A stretch of 64,000 bases of DNA from Pseudonocardia thermophila (GCF_900142365.1 NZ_FRAP01000019.1:1-64000); one strand, 5' to 3'. Counted from the stretch's first letter, positions 53,568 through 62,808 are shown. Translations and numbers: made by a program. Notes: generated by a model not told the origin, from the letters alone.

Positions 53568-54995
53568 ATGCGGATGCGGCTCTGCGGAGCGACGGCGGTG
53601 GCGATCGCCACCACCATGCTCGGGGCGCTCGTCGGAGCGGCGCCGACCGCCGCCGCGGACACCACCTGGACGACGTGGCCGGTCGACCTCGCCGCGGGCG
53701 ACGCGGTCGGTGTCGTCGTCGACGGCGGCACCGCCCGACTCGCCGACGAGGGCACGTTCGCCGCACCCGCCGCCGAGGGCAGCCCGGAGAGCGCCGGCGC
53801 ACCGCCGATCCCCATCGGCCTGCTGACCTTCCCCGCCCACGAGCTGCCCGACCCGACCACCCGGGTGACCGCGCAGATCTCCGGCGACGCCCCCGGCGCC
53901 ACCGTCGACGTCCGCGGGCGGCGGGCGAACGGCAACTGGACCGAGTGGGTGCCCGCCGACGCCACCGGCACCGTCGAGCTCCCCGAGCCGACCAGGCACG
54001 TCCAGGGCCGGCTCGTCCTGAGCGGCCCGGGCGAGGTCGACGAGCTCACGCTCTCCGCGCAGCCCCTCCGCGGCGCCGAGGGCGCCCCCGAGGCCGTCGA
54101 GGCCGCGCCGCTGTCGTACCGCGTGTTCGCCACCCGGGAGGGCCTGGTCGGCGGCACGACGGCCAACGGGCACGTGATCGTCGAGCGCGACCACTTCGTC
54201 GCCCTCCCGTCCCGCCGCGCGCTCTCGCCGAAGGGCAGCCACGACTACTCGGTGAAGGTGTGCGCCCCGAACGGCCGCTGCGCGTTCGCGCCGGTGTGGG
54301 ACGTGGGGCCGTGGAACACCCGTGACGACTACTGGAACCCGCCGGACGTCCGCCAGGAGTGGAAGGACCTACCGCAGGGCACACCGGAGGCGCAGGCGGC
54401 GTACCGGGACGGCTACAACGGCGGCAAGGACCAGTTCGGCCGCACCGTGAAGAACCCGGCCGGCATCGACCTCGCCGACGGCACCTTCTGGGACGACCTC
54501 GGCCTCAAGGACAACTCCTGGGTCACCGTCGAGTACCTGTGGACCGGCTCGGTCCGCCTCTCCCGCGTCGCGAGCGACGCCACCGCCGCGGTGTACGCCG
54601 CGCCCGACCCGGCGTCCGAGATCGTCGGCATCGCGGCGGGCGACGCCGGGGTGCCCGTGCACTGCCGCCTGGTCACCGCGGTCGGCGAGTTCCTGCAGAT
54701 CGGGCTGAACCAGTTCCTCGACGCCGCCGTCGTGCCCGATGCCGGCGACGTCGCACCCTGCGCGGCAGTACCCGAACAGGTCACGCTGCTCGCCGCGGCG
54801 GCGCCCGTCGCAGCGATGGACCGCACCCCGACGGCCGTCCCGCCCGCGGCGCTCGACCGGACCGTGGTCGCGGCCGGGGACCCGGCGGTCGACGAGTCCG
54901 GCGTCACCGTCGGCGACGTCACGATCAGCGCGTCCGGCGCCTCGACGGGCGAGTCCGGTGTGACGATCGATGCGTCGGGCATCACGAACGGCTGA
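53568..54995 (+). CDS. secreted protein with RlpA-like/SH3-like modules
   Basis: 475 residues with a clear signal peptide (MRMRLCGATAVAIATTMLGA, cleavage after APTAAA). A beta-rich N-domain (TTRVTAQISGDAPGATVDVR, NGNWTEWVPADATG) is followed by a central domain with YSVKVCAPNGRCAFAPVWDV, GPWNTRDDYWNPP, YNGGKDQFGRTVKNPAGIDL, TFWDDLGLKDNSWVTVEYLW, common in actinobacterial exoproteins and like a double-psi barrel; then an SH3-like segment (TAAVYAAPDPASEIVGIAAG) and an Ala/Thr-rich tail. Role in the cell wall is inferred. Upstream lies a probable MtrA box. Confidence 0.8.
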   Translation: MRMRLCGATAVAIATTMLGALVGAAPTAAADTTWTTWPVDLAAGDAVGVVVDGGTARLADEGTFAAPAAEGSPESAGAPPIPIGLLTFPAHELPDPTTRVTAQISGDAPGATVDVRGRRANGNWTEWVPADATGTVELPEPTRHVQGRLVLSGPGEVDELTLSAQPLRGAEGAPEAVEAAPLSYRVFATREGLVGGTTANGHVIVERDHFVALPSRRALSPKGSHDYSVKVCAPNGRCAFAPVWDVGPWNTRDDYWNPPDVRQEWKDLPQGTPEAQAAYRDGYNGGKDQFGRTVKNPAGIDLADGTFWDDLGLKDNSWVTVEYLWTGSVRLSRVASDATAAVYAAPDPASEIVGIAAGDAGVPVHCRLVTAVGEFLQIGLNQFLDAAVVPDAGDVAPCAAVPEQVTLLAAAAPVAAMDRTPTAVPPAALDRTVVAAGDPAVDESGVTVGDVTISASGASTGESGVTIDASGITNG

Positions 54996-55014
54996 GCGGT
55001 TACGGTTGCACCCC

Positions 55015-55896
55015 GTGGCGACGGTCGCGGAATGGATCGAGGGGGCGCGGCCGCGCACCCTCCCGACGATGGTCTCCCCGGTGCTCGTCGGGTGCGGAGC
55101 GACGATCGGGGCGCACGCGTTCGGCCCGTGGCGGGCCCTGCTCGCCCTGATCGTGGCACTGGCGCTGGGCGTCGGCGTGAACTACGCCAACGACTACTCC
55201 GACGGCATCCGCGGCACCGACGACGAACGGGTCGGGCCGGTGCGGTTGGTCGCGTCGAAGCTGGCCTCCCCCGAGGCGGTGCGGACGGCGGCGCTCGCCT
55301 GCTTCGCGATCGCCGGGCTGGCTGGGCTCACGCTGGTATCGCTGTCGGGCACGTGGTGGCTGATCGCGGTCGGCGCGGCGTGCGTGCTCGCGGCGTGGTT
55401 CTACACCGGGGGCAAGCGCCCGTACGGCTATGCCGGGCTGGGCGAGCTCGCGGTGTTCGTCTTCTACGGCCCGGTCGCCGTGCTCGGCACAGTGATCACC
55501 CAGGACGCCCCGGTGACCGCGCCGGCCGTCGTCGCCTCGGTGGGCGTGGGGATGCTCACGTCCGCGGTGCTGGTGGCCAACAACCTCCGCGACATCCCGA
55601 CCGACGCCGCCGTGGGCAAGCGCACCCTCGCCGTCCGACTGGGCGACCGGGACACCCGTCGGCTGTACGCGGCCATCGTGCTGATCCCGCTGCTGTTCTC
55701 GGTCGTGCTCGCGCTGCTCGCCTGGCCGCTGGTGCTCGGGCTGCTCGCCGCCCCGCTCGCGATCTCCGTCACACGGACCGTGCGAAGCGGCGTCGGCGGT
55801 CGCGACCTGATCCCGGTGCTGGCGAAGACCGGCCTGCTGCTGCTGGTGTGGTCAGCCGGAACGGCCGTCGGACTGGCCCTCTCCGGCTGGCTCTGA
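55015..55896 (+). CDS. menA: 1,4-dihydroxy-2-naphthoate polyprenyltransferase
   Basis: 293 residues from GTG 55015. UbiA superfamily with about nine helices. The first Asp-rich motif reads NYANDYSDGIRGTDDERVGP, the second NNLRDIPTDAAVGKRTLAVR, both typical of MenA. The N-terminal WIEGARPRTLPTMVSPVLVG is the MenA signature. It attaches the polyprenyl chain to DHNA in the membrane. Its 3' end overlaps the convergent DUF4229 gene by 45 bases. Confidence 0.95.
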   Translation: MATVAEWIEGARPRTLPTMVSPVLVGCGATIGAHAFGPWRALLALIVALALGVGVNYANDYSDGIRGTDDERVGPVRLVASKLASPEAVRTAALACFAIAGLAGLTLVSLSGTWWLIAVGAACVLAAWFYTGGKRPYGYAGLGELAVFVFYGPVAVLGTVITQDAPVTAPAVVASVGVGMLTSAVLVANNLRDIPTDAAVGKRTLAVRLGDRDTRRLYAAIVLIPLLFSVVLALLAWPLVLGLLAAPLAISVTRTVRSGVGGRDLIPVLAKTGLLLLVWSAGTAVGLALSGWL

Positions 55897-56199
55897 GCCG
55901 ACCCGCGCCTCGCTCTCCCCGCCGAGGTCCTCGCCGCGCAGCTTCGCCCGCAGCGCCTCCCGCTCGGCTCGGCGACGACGCACGGCGGCGTCCAGCGCGG
56001 CGTCCAGCCGCGCGCGCATGCCCCGGAACAGCACCATGGACAGCGGGAGCGCGACCACGAGCGCGACCAGCACGCCGACCAGGAGCGGCACGCCGAACGC
56101 GACCAGCACGCCCGCGACGACCGCCACCAGGCCGACCCTGGCCAGGGCGTACAGCGCGAACGTGGCGGCCAGGCCGTGGGTGCGTTCCGGCTCGTCCAT
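55852..56199 (-). CDS. DUF4229-type small membrane protein
   Basis: 115 residues from ATG 56199 (GTG 56205 is an alternative). Two helices (ATFALYALARVGLVAVVAGV; PLLVGVLVALVVALPLSMVL) followed by a basic coiled tail (RGMRARLDAALDAAVRRRRA). This matches DUF4229, often found beside menA in actinobacteria. Function unknown. The coding end overlaps menA antisense by 45 bases. Confidence 0.8.
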   Translation of the reverse strand: MDEPERTHGLAATFALYALARVGLVAVVAGVLVAFGVPLLVGVLVALVVALPLSMVLFRGMRARLDAALDAAVRRRRAEREALRAKLRGEDLGGESEARVGSEPAGEGQSDGRSG

Positions 56200-56344
56200 G
56201 CCCACGAGGGTAGCCCGCGGCGTGGGTCACCCGCCCTGTCCGGTTCGTCCTTTAAGAGCCCTTTACCTACACCCAACCGTTCGCCTACCCGGGGTCCCCG
56301 ATGTCACGATGGCCCGGTTAGTGCATCCACCAGTGGAGGCCAGT

Positions 56345-56563
56345 GTGACCGTCACGACCAGCGACAACGAGCGGCTCCTCACCCCCGGAGAGGTCGCCGC
56401 GCTCTTCCGCGTCGACCCCAAGACCGTCACGAGGTGGGCTTCCGCAGGCCGCATCGGATCGATCCGCACGCCCGGCGGCCACCGCCGGTTCCGGGAATCC
56501 GAGGTGCGCAAGCTGCTCGCCGACCTCACCAGCGAGGCCACCGTCCCGCCCGCGAGGTCGTGA
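56345..56563 (+). CDS. bldC: BldC-type MerR-like DNA-binding protein
   Basis: 72 residues from GTG 56345, with GGAGG 8 bases before. It is a single winged helix domain: LLTPGEVAALFRVDPKTVTR, WASAGRIGSIRTPGGHRRFR, ESEVRKLLADL. This is nearly the textbook BldC sequence, which in Streptomyces binds DNA as head-to-tail oligomers and controls entry into development. The ORF could be extended upstream but that part is not conserved-looking. Stands alone with its own promoter. Confidence 0.93.
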   Translation: MTVTTSDNERLLTPGEVAALFRVDPKTVTRWASAGRIGSIRTPGGHRRFRESEVRKLLADLTSEATVPPARS

Positions 56564-56641
56564 CCGTCCGGCGACGAGTCGCGCGACTCACCCCGCCCCC
56601 ACCTCCGAACGGCTAATCTCGGACGTGGAGGTGGTTGGACC

Positions 56642-56857
56642 ATGCTGATCCTCGTCGCGCTCATCGGCGCGGCCATCGTTGCCCTGGTGCTGTGGCGCGC
56701 CATGCATTCGGCGCGCGCGGGCATCGCGGAGCCGCCGCCGCGCAGGCAGGCCACCGGTCCGGTCCGGCGCATCGCCGGACCCGACGACGACCCGGAGTTC
56801 CTCCGCAGACTCGCCGAACAGGTCCGCCGCCAGCAGAACGACCCGCCGAAGGACTGA
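56642..56857 (+). CDS. small single-pass membrane protein
   Basis: 71 residues, ATG preceded by GGAGG 10 bases upstream. An N-terminal membrane helix (LILVALIGAAIVALVLWRAM) leads to a charged cytosolic tail (RIAGPDDDPEFLRRLAEQVR, RQQNDPPKD). Common in actinobacteria beside bldC; no function known. A strong hairpin terminator follows 21 bases later. Confidence 0.7.
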   Translation: MLILVALIGAAIVALVLWRAMHSARAGIAEPPPRRQATGPVRRIAGPDDDPEFLRRLAEQVRRQQNDPPKD

Positions 56858-56878
56858 CGAGGATCAGCGAACGTCCCC

Positions 56879-56910
56879 CGCGCGGCGGCCCGGTGCCGGG
56901 CCGCCGCGCG
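56879..56910. terminator. 15-bp perfect GC hairpin between convergent genes
   Basis: CGCGCGGCGGCCCGG (56879-56893) pairs with CCGGGCCGCCGCGCG (56896-56910) around a 2-base centre. It lies between the ends of the 56642-56857 gene (+) and the ParA-like gene (-), so it probably ends both transcripts. No U-run on either side. Confidence 0.8.
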
Positions 56911-56936
56911 AGATGACGTCGATCGGCCGCGGCGAT

Positions 56937-58145
56937 TCAGGCGCCGGCTTCGAACGCGTCGGCCACCACGGCGGCGAGCTCCAGGAGCGCGTCGCGGGTC
57001 GCCGGCGCCAACCGGTCGAGATCGATCTCCGCCCCCTCCTCCAGGTGCTCGTCGAACGGGATGCGGACGACGGCCCGGCACCGCGCAGCGAAGTGCTCCG
57101 CGACCCGGTCGAGGTCCACGCTCCCCGATCGGCGGTGCACCGAGTTGATCACCGCGACGGCGTTGGCGACCAGGTCGCCGTGGCCGTGCGCGTCGAGCCA
57201 GTCCATCGTCGCCGAGGCGCTGCGCGCCCCGTCGATGGAGCCCGACGAGACGATGATCAGCTGGTCGGCCAGCCCCAGTACCCCGTACATCGCCGAGTGC
57301 ATCAGGCCGGTGCCGCAGTCGGTGAGCACGATGTTGTAGAAGTGCTCCAGCAGGTTGACCGTGCGCCGGTAGTCCTCTTCCGAGAAGGCCTCCGACACAG
57401 CCGGGTCCTGCTCGCTGGCCAGCACCTCGAGCCGCGACGGGCCCTGCGAGGTGTAGGCGCGCACGTCGGCGTAGCGGCGCACCCGCTGCGCGTCCCGCAG
57501 CAGGTGCCGCACGGTGGCGCTGGTCTCCAGCGGGATCTTCTGGCTGAGCGTGCCCCGGTCCGGGTTGGCGTCGACGGCGACGACACGGTCACCGCGCAGG
57601 GACGCGAGCGTGCCGCCGAGCGTGGCGGTCACCGTCGTCTTCCCGACACCGCCCTTGAGGCTCAGCATCGCGATCTTGTGGCAGCCCAGCAGCGGATGGT
57701 TGACCCGCGCCGTCAGCTCACGGCGGCGGATGTCGGCGGGGCTCTCCCCCGGGTTGATCATCCGCCCGCTCATCAGGTAGATCGCGCGCCGCCAGCCCGA
57801 CTGCGGGGGCCGCTTGACCTTGCGCAACAACCGCGCCGAGGCCAGGTCGGCGCCCTCGGCCTGCCCGTTCGCCTGCTCCGACCGGGCCCGCTGCGCCTGC
57901 TGGGCGGCCACGGCAGCCGGATCGACCCAGCGCACGGCCGGCCGCGGCGCGGGCGAGGCCGGCACCTCCTCCACACCTCCGGGCGGGGTGAGCGAGTGCC
58001 GCCCGGTGGCCGGTTCGTCCGGCTTCTGCGCGGGGATGCCCGATGCCGGTGTCTGACCCCAGCGTTCCCGCACGTAGCGGCCCACGGAGCCGTCGGGGTA
58101 GTCCTCGGCCGAACCGGTCCCCTTCGAGGTCTCACTCTGGGTCAT
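56937..58145 (-). CDS. MinD/ParA-like ATPase with disordered N-terminus (EspI-like)
   Basis: 402 residues. The first 140 are low-complexity and Pro/Arg-rich (PRPAVRWVDPAAVAAQQAQR). The ATPase domain has the deviant Walker A LKGGVGKTTVTATLGGTLAS, then VVAVDANPDRGTL, and VLTDCGTGLM. Length and layout match EspI-like nucleotide-binding proteins associated with type VII secretion and septum-site proteins. It may act with ESX-like genes elsewhere, for example 20502-21637. Cytosolic. Confidence 0.85.
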   Translation of the reverse strand: MTQSETSKGTGSAEDYPDGSVGRYVRERWGQTPASGIPAQKPDEPATGRHSLTPPGGVEEVPASPAPRPAVRWVDPAAVAAQQAQRARSEQANGQAEGADLASARLLRKVKRPPQSGWRRAIYLMSGRMINPGESPADIRRRELTARVNHPLLGCHKIAMLSLKGGVGKTTVTATLGGTLASLRGDRVVAVDANPDRGTLSQKIPLETSATVRHLLRDAQRVRRYADVRAYTSQGPSRLEVLASEQDPAVSEAFSEEDYRRTVNLLEHFYNIVLTDCGTGLMHSAMYGVLGLADQLIIVSSGSIDGARSASATMDWLDAHGHGDLVANAVAVINSVHRRSGSVDLDRVAEHFAARCRAVVRIPFDEHLEEGAEIDLDRLAPATRDALLELAAVVADAFEAGA

Positions 58146-58240
58146 GCACTCATCCCGCCGGTCGCATCAGATTGACCGCTGAACCCGCTCACGAACGCCG
58201 ACGGTAGTCGCGAGGTGCCCGCGGGTCGAGCCGACGAGCG

Positions 58241-59158
58241 TCACCCCACTCCTGCGTATGAGTGCAGCCCGGCGACGACCAGGTTGATGAAGAACAGGTT
58301 GAAGATCATCGTAGTCAGACCGGCGATGTTGATCCACGCGGCCCGCCCCGTGCGCCATCCCGCGGTCGCCCGTGCGTGCAGGTAGGCGGCGTAGATGACC
58401 CAGGCGACGAACGCGACCGTCTCCTTCGGGTCCCAGCCCCAGAACCGGCCCCACGCGGCCTCCGCCCAGACCGCGCCGGCCACGACCGCGAACGTGTAGA
58501 GCGGGAACGCGACGATCATGACGCGGTAGGCGACGCGGTCGAGGACGTCCGCGGTGGGCATGCGCTCGGCGATCGCCGCCGGGACGCCGCTCCCGCTGCG
58601 CAGCAGGAACAGGATGCTCGCCACCCCGGACACGATCAGCAGGCCGGACGAGATCGCGATCGCCGTGACGTGCACGGGCAGCCAGTAGGAGCGCAGCGCC
58701 GGCATGACCGGGCCCGCGGCCGTGTAGAGCGCGGTGCCGCCCAGCGTCATGAGCACGACGATCGGCAGCAGCACCCACGGTGCCGCCGAACGGGCCGCCG
58801 GGACGCGGCGCAGCATGACCAGCCACGTCACGACCGCCGCGAAGGTGATCATCGAGATGAACTCGTACATGTTGCCCAGCGGCCAGCGCTCGGTCGCCAG
58901 GCCGCGGGCGACGATCGACGCCAGGTGCAGCAGGGCGCCCAGCACCGCCACCGAGACGCCCATGTTCGCCGCGCGAGCACCCACGGCCCGGGCCGGCTGC
59001 TCCTCCGCGGCGGGGATGTCCGCCGGGGTGCCGCCCGCACCGACCAGCACCGGTCGGCGGGTCCGCACCGCCGCCTGCGCGTAGGCGTGCAGCACCATCG
59101 CCAGCACGTAGACGGCGACGGCGGCGATGTAGAACCAGTCGGAGTACTGCGCGAGCAT
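58241..59158 (-). CDS. ccsB: system II cytochrome c biogenesis protein CcsB/CcsA
   Basis: 305 residues, eight helices. The heme-handling WWD-type motif is present as VWAEAAWGRFWGWDPKETVA, with conserved His in helices (LHLASIVARGL; LHAYAQ; LPVHVTAIAIS). With ResB it exports heme and attaches it to apocytochrome c outside the membrane. The start shares one base with the resB stop (TGATG). Needed for cytochrome bcc and c in the respiratory chain. Confidence 0.95.
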   Translation of the reverse strand: MLAQYSDWFYIAAVAVYVLAMVLHAYAQAAVRTRRPVLVGAGGTPADIPAAEEQPARAVGARAANMGVSVAVLGALLHLASIVARGLATERWPLGNMYEFISMITFAAVVTWLVMLRRVPAARSAAPWVLLPIVVLMTLGGTALYTAAGPVMPALRSYWLPVHVTAIAISSGLLIVSGVASILFLLRSGSGVPAAIAERMPTADVLDRVAYRVMIVAFPLYTFAVVAGAVWAEAAWGRFWGWDPKETVAFVAWVIYAAYLHARATAGWRTGRAAWINIAGLTTMIFNLFFINLVVAGLHSYAGVG

Positions 59159-60759
59159 CAGCCGTCCTTCTTCTCAGGGCCCAACAGCTCCGCCCGGAGG
59201 CGGTCGAACTCCTCGCCGTAGCCGGCGCGGTCGGTGCGGGCGAGCCCGCCGAGCTCCACGACCGTACGGCCTTCGGTGTCGGCGGCCTGCAGCCGCACCC
59301 AGAACCGGCGCCTGCGGATCGTCAGCGACAGGGTGATGCCGATCAGGACCGCGATCGCGAACACCAGCACCCAGTCCTGCCCGGGATCGTGGCTGACCTG
59401 CACACCCACCCACTGGTTGACCCCGTCGAAGCGGATCACGGTGCCGTCGTCGAGGGTGATCTCCTGGCCGGGCACGAGGTTGGCGCGGGCCACCCGCTGC
59501 AGCGCACCGGACTCGATCTGCCGCTGATCGACCTGGAAGATCGACTGGCCGCGGCCGTCGTCCAGACCGAGATCACCGCGCAGCACGTCGACCGCTACCT
59601 CGGGATCGCGCAGCGCGGGGAACACCGAGGTCACCACGTCGCCACCGGAGCTGGTCGGGGCGAAGAGCCCGGTGATCGCCAGCTGGCTGGTGCGGCGCTG
59701 CTCCTCGTCGGTGATGCCGGGGCGCTCGAACTTCGTGGCGCCCTCCGAGAGCAGCGTGCTCGGGTCCACGACGCGCCACTGGATCTCCCCGGTGCGCTGC
59801 TGGCCGTCGGGGAAGGTCACGGTGAACCGCGGCGCGTAGCCGTGGTCCATCAGGTAGACGCGCAGCCCGTCGACGCGCAGCGGGGCGTTGACGGCCAGCG
59901 TCGCGGGCCGCCACTCGGCGGTGCTCCCCTCATCCAGGTCCGAGGTGGTCTGGTAGCCGATCTCGGCGCGGTAGTCGGCCGCCTGCCCGTCGGCGCGGTA
60001 GCTGGCCTCGAACTGGTCGATGCGCAGGCAGAACGGCTCCAGCTCGGTGCCGTCGACCCGCAGCCCGGCCCGGAAGGAGTCGTACCCGAGGATGCCGGAA
60101 TTGCAGAACTGGTTGCCGACCGGGATGATCACGCTGCCTTCGTAGCCGTACAGCTTGCCGGCCGCGAAGCCCACGAGCAGGCCCACCATCGCCAGGTGGA
60201 AGAGCACGTTCCCGGCCTCGCGCAGGTAACCCTTCTCGGCGGAGAACTCCCGCACCCCGGCACCGGCGCGCTCCTCGGTCCGCTCCGCACTGCGCCAGCC
60301 GCGCAGCAGCGCGCGCACCCGGTCCGCGACCTCGTCCGGGGTGCCGTCGACCGGGCCGGTGGCGTGGTGCGGCAGCCGGCCGAGGTTGCGCGGCGTCGCG
60401 ACCGGCGGGGTGCGCAGGGCGCGCAGGTGCTCCACGGAGCGGGGCAGCACGCACCCGATCAGCGACACCATCAGCATCAGGTAGATGGCGGCGAACCAGG
60501 GGGCGGCGAAGACGTCGAACAGCCCGATCCGGTCCATCAGCGGGGCCAGGTCGGGGTGGTCGGTGAAGTACTGGTCGACCAGATTCAGGTTGAGCGAGCG
60601 CTGGGGCAGCAGGGCGCCCGGCAGCGCCGCCACCGCGAGCAGGAACAGCAGGACGAGCGCGGTGCGCATCGACGTCAGGCCGCGCCAGGCGTTGCGCAGC
60701 ACCGCGAACGGCGAGGTGCGCACGGGACCGGGAGCCGGTCGTTCCAGGGAGTCGACCAC
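59158..60759 (-). CDS. resB: system II cytochrome c biogenesis protein ResB
   Basis: 533 residues from GTG 60759; further upstream frame is a shadow of ccdA. Four helices: LTSMRTALVLLFLLAVAALP, AAIYLMLMVSLIGCVLPRSV, VLFHLAMVGLLVGFAAG, WVLVFAIAVLIGITLSLTIR, enclosing a large extracytoplasmic domain (FAAPWF, YEGSVIIPVGNQFCNSG, VYLMDHGYAPRFTVTF). Partner of CcsB in heme delivery. It begins 2 bases after the ccdA stop. Confidence 0.95.
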   Translation of the reverse strand: MVDSLERPAPGPVRTSPFAVLRNAWRGLTSMRTALVLLFLLAVAALPGALLPQRSLNLNLVDQYFTDHPDLAPLMDRIGLFDVFAAPWFAAIYLMLMVSLIGCVLPRSVEHLRALRTPPVATPRNLGRLPHHATGPVDGTPDEVADRVRALLRGWRSAERTEERAGAGVREFSAEKGYLREAGNVLFHLAMVGLLVGFAAGKLYGYEGSVIIPVGNQFCNSGILGYDSFRAGLRVDGTELEPFCLRIDQFEASYRADGQAADYRAEIGYQTTSDLDEGSTAEWRPATLAVNAPLRVDGLRVYLMDHGYAPRFTVTFPDGQQRTGEIQWRVVDPSTLLSEGATKFERPGITDEEQRRTSQLAITGLFAPTSSGGDVVTSVFPALRDPEVAVDVLRGDLGLDDGRGQSIFQVDQRQIESGALQRVARANLVPGQEITLDDGTVIRFDGVNQWVGVQVSHDPGQDWVLVFAIAVLIGITLSLTIRRRRFWVRLQAADTEGRTVVELGGLARTDRAGYGEEFDRLRAELLGPEKKDG

Positions 60760-60761
60760 GG

Positions 60762-61517
60762 CTACAGCACCGGCTCGAAGCCCGCGATCGCGACCTGCAG
60801 GCTCGCGATGAGTCGGCCCCACACCCCGGTGAGCAGCAGCACCCCGACCGCGACGAGCAGCACGCCACCGGCGATCTGGATGGTGCGGGTGTGGCGGCGC
60901 AGCCAGCCCAGCGCCCGGACCGCCCGCGAAGCGCCGAGCGCGATCAGCACGAACGGCAGGCCGAGGCCCGCGCAGTAGGCCAGCACCAGCACGACCCCGC
61001 GCAGCGAGCCTCCGCCGGTGCCGGCGGCGACGGCGACGACCCCGGCCAGCGTCGGGCCGATGCACGGCACCCAGCCGAGGCCGAAGACCGCGCCGAGCAG
61101 CGGCGCGCCCCACACACCCGCGCGGGGCACCCAGTGCAGCCGCCGCTCGCGCTGCAGGAACGGCACCAGCCCGACGAACGCCAGCCCCATCACGACCATG
61201 ACGACGCCGCCGATGCGCTGCAGCACCTCCTGGTTGGCCAGCAGCGCGTCGGCCAGCCACACGACGCCGACCATGATCGCGCCGAACACGACGGTGAACC
61301 CGGCGACGAACAGCGCCGCCGCCCCCGCCACCCGGAACCGGCCGCGGTCCTGCTGCAGCGGCGCCTCGACCCCGACCAGCCCAGCGAGGTAGGCGAGGTA
61401 GCCGGGGACCAGCGGCACCACGCACGGCGAGGCGAAGCTCACGGCCCCGGCCAGCACAGCGACGACCGCTGCGAGCAGCAGCGGGCCGGAGACCGCGAGT
61501 GCGGTGGCGGGATCCAT
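60762..61517 (-). CDS. ccdA: thiol-disulfide membrane transporter CcdA
   Basis: 251 residues from ATG 61517 (a GTG at 61535 gives 257). Six helices. The two redox Cys lie in FASPCVVPLVPGYLAYLAG and in LGWVPCIGPTLAGVVAVAA, the CcdA/DsbD pattern. It moves electrons from cytosolic thioredoxin to the extracytoplasmic ResA-like protein encoded next to it, to keep CxxCH of apocytochrome c reduced. Confidence 0.94.
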   Translation of the reverse strand: MDPATALAVSGPLLLAAVVAVLAGAVSFASPCVVPLVPGYLAYLAGLVGVEAPLQQDRGRFRVAGAAALFVAGFTVVFGAIMVGVVWLADALLANQEVLQRIGGVVMVVMGLAFVGLVPFLQRERRLHWVPRAGVWGAPLLGAVFGLGWVPCIGPTLAGVVAVAAGTGGGSLRGVVLVLAYCAGLGLPFVLIALGASRAVRALGWLRRHTRTIQIAGGVLLVAVGVLLLTGVWGRLIASLQVAIAGFEPVL

Positions 61518-61588
61518 CCCATCCAGCGTAAGCACCCTGGCCGCGAGCCCGGCGACCGGGTTCTACAACGCGTAGTGGAACGGTGGGG

Positions 61589-62179
61589 TCACGCCGCGGG
61601 TTCGGCCACCAGCCGGTCCAGCAGCGGTCGCAGCTGCACCTGCGACACCTGCGCCAGGAACACCGCGGCCACCCGGTGCTGCTTGTCGAACACCACCGTG
61701 GACGGCACCACGTTGCGCGGGAACCCGTGCAGCCTCAGCAAGCTGCGCCCGGCCGGATCGAAGATCGAGTCGTAGCGGACGCCGCGGGCGGTGAGGAAGT
61801 CCGCGGCGGAGTGCCGCTCGTCCTTGACGTCGATGCCCAGGACCGCGACCCCGGAGTCGGCCATCTGGTCGGCCACGGCCTGCAGGTCGAGGACCTCCTC
61901 GCGGCACGGCCCGCACCACGAGCCCCAGATGTTGACCACCACGACGCGGCCGGGGTAGTCGGCGAGCGCCGCGATCGCGTCCGGCCGCAGCAGGCTCTCC
62001 CCCTCGATGCCGCTCACCGGACGGCGGGATTCCGGCGGATCGTAGGTGATCGCCGTCTGCCCGCCGGGGGCGACGAACACGAACTCCTGGTTGCGCTCGA
62101 CCGCGTCCGCGCCCACCCCGCAGCCGGCCAGGACGACGGCGGCGAGCAGCGCGGCGAGCAGGCAGGCGAGCCGCCTCAT
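61589..62179 (-). CDS. resA: thioredoxin-like lipoprotein ResA/TlpA
   Basis: 196 residues from ATG 62179, overlapping the phosphatase stop (ATGA). The N-terminus [20 protein letters not shown] ends in a lipobox (LAGC). The thioredoxin domain has VVVNIWGSWCGPCREEVLDL with WCGPC active site, and the cis-Pro loop FPRNVVPSTVVFD. It reduces heme-binding cysteines of apocytochrome c, with electrons from CcdA. It matches M. tuberculosis Rv0526 in position. Confidence 0.92.
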   Translation of the reverse strand: MRRLACLLAALLAAVVLAGCGVGADAVERNQEFVFVAPGGQTAITYDPPESRRPVSGIEGESLLRPDAIAALADYPGRVVVVNIWGSWCGPCREEVLDLQAVADQMADSGVAVLGIDVKDERHSAADFLTARGVRYDSIFDPAGRSLLRLHGFPRNVVPSTVVFDKQHRVAAVFLAQVSQVQLRPLLDRLVAEPAA

Positions 62180-62808
62180 GCGCCCGTGACCCGTGGGTCG
62201 CTCGACCCCGCGGGCTCGCTGTAGCGGACCTGTTTGAGCTCGGTGCCCTCGAACACGAGCGAGGTGAGGGACGCGAGCGCGCACTGGCGGCGGCGTGGAT
62301 CGTGCCAGAGCTTCTGCCCCGTGACGTAGCGGCGCAGCGTCCAGATCGGCAGCTGGTGCGACACGCACAGCACCTCGTGGCCGGCGCCCAGCTCGCGCGC
62401 GCGGTGCACCGCGGCCAGCATCCGCTCCGCGATCTGCCGGTACGGCTCGCCCCAGGACGGTCGGAACGGGTTGCGCAGCAGCGGCCAGTGCTTCGGGCTG
62501 CGCAGCGCCCCGTCCCCGACGGCGACCCGCTGGCCCTCGAACGCGTTGTCCGCCTCGATGAGCCCTTCATCGGTGACGATCTCGAGGCCGTGCCGCTTCG
62601 CCGTCGGGGCCGCGGTCTGCTGGGCGCGCTCCAGCGGCGACGCCACGACCGCGGCGAGATCGGCGTCGGCGAGGTGCTCGGCGACGATCTCGGCCTGCCG
62701 CTCCCCACGGGTCGACAGCCGGAAGCCGGGCAACCGGCCGTAGAGGATCTTCTCCGGGTTGTGCACCTCGCCGTGGCGCAGCAGGTGCACGATCGTGCGC
62801 TCGGTCAC
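62176..62808 (-). CDS. histidine phosphatase (phosphoglycerate-mutase-like)
   Basis: 210 residues from GTG 62808, overlapping the hemL stop (GTGA). Catalytic [23 protein letters not shown], then [15 protein letters not shown] and [19 protein letters not shown] with the second His. It belongs to the mutase-like phosphatases; the counterpart in M. tuberculosis is Rv0525, also between hemL and the ccd/res genes. Substrate unknown, cytosolic. Part of one operon hemL-phosphatase-resA. Confidence 0.92.
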   Translation of the reverse strand: MTERTIVHLLRHGEVHNPEKILYGRLPGFRLSTRGERQAEIVAEHLADADLAAVVASPLERAQQTAAPTAKRHGLEIVTDEGLIEADNAFEGQRVAVGDGALRSPKHWPLLRNPFRPSWGEPYRQIAERMLAAVHRARELGAGHEVLCVSHQLPIWTLRRYVTGQKLWHDPRRRQCALASLTSLVFEGTELKQVRYSEPAGSSDPRVTGA

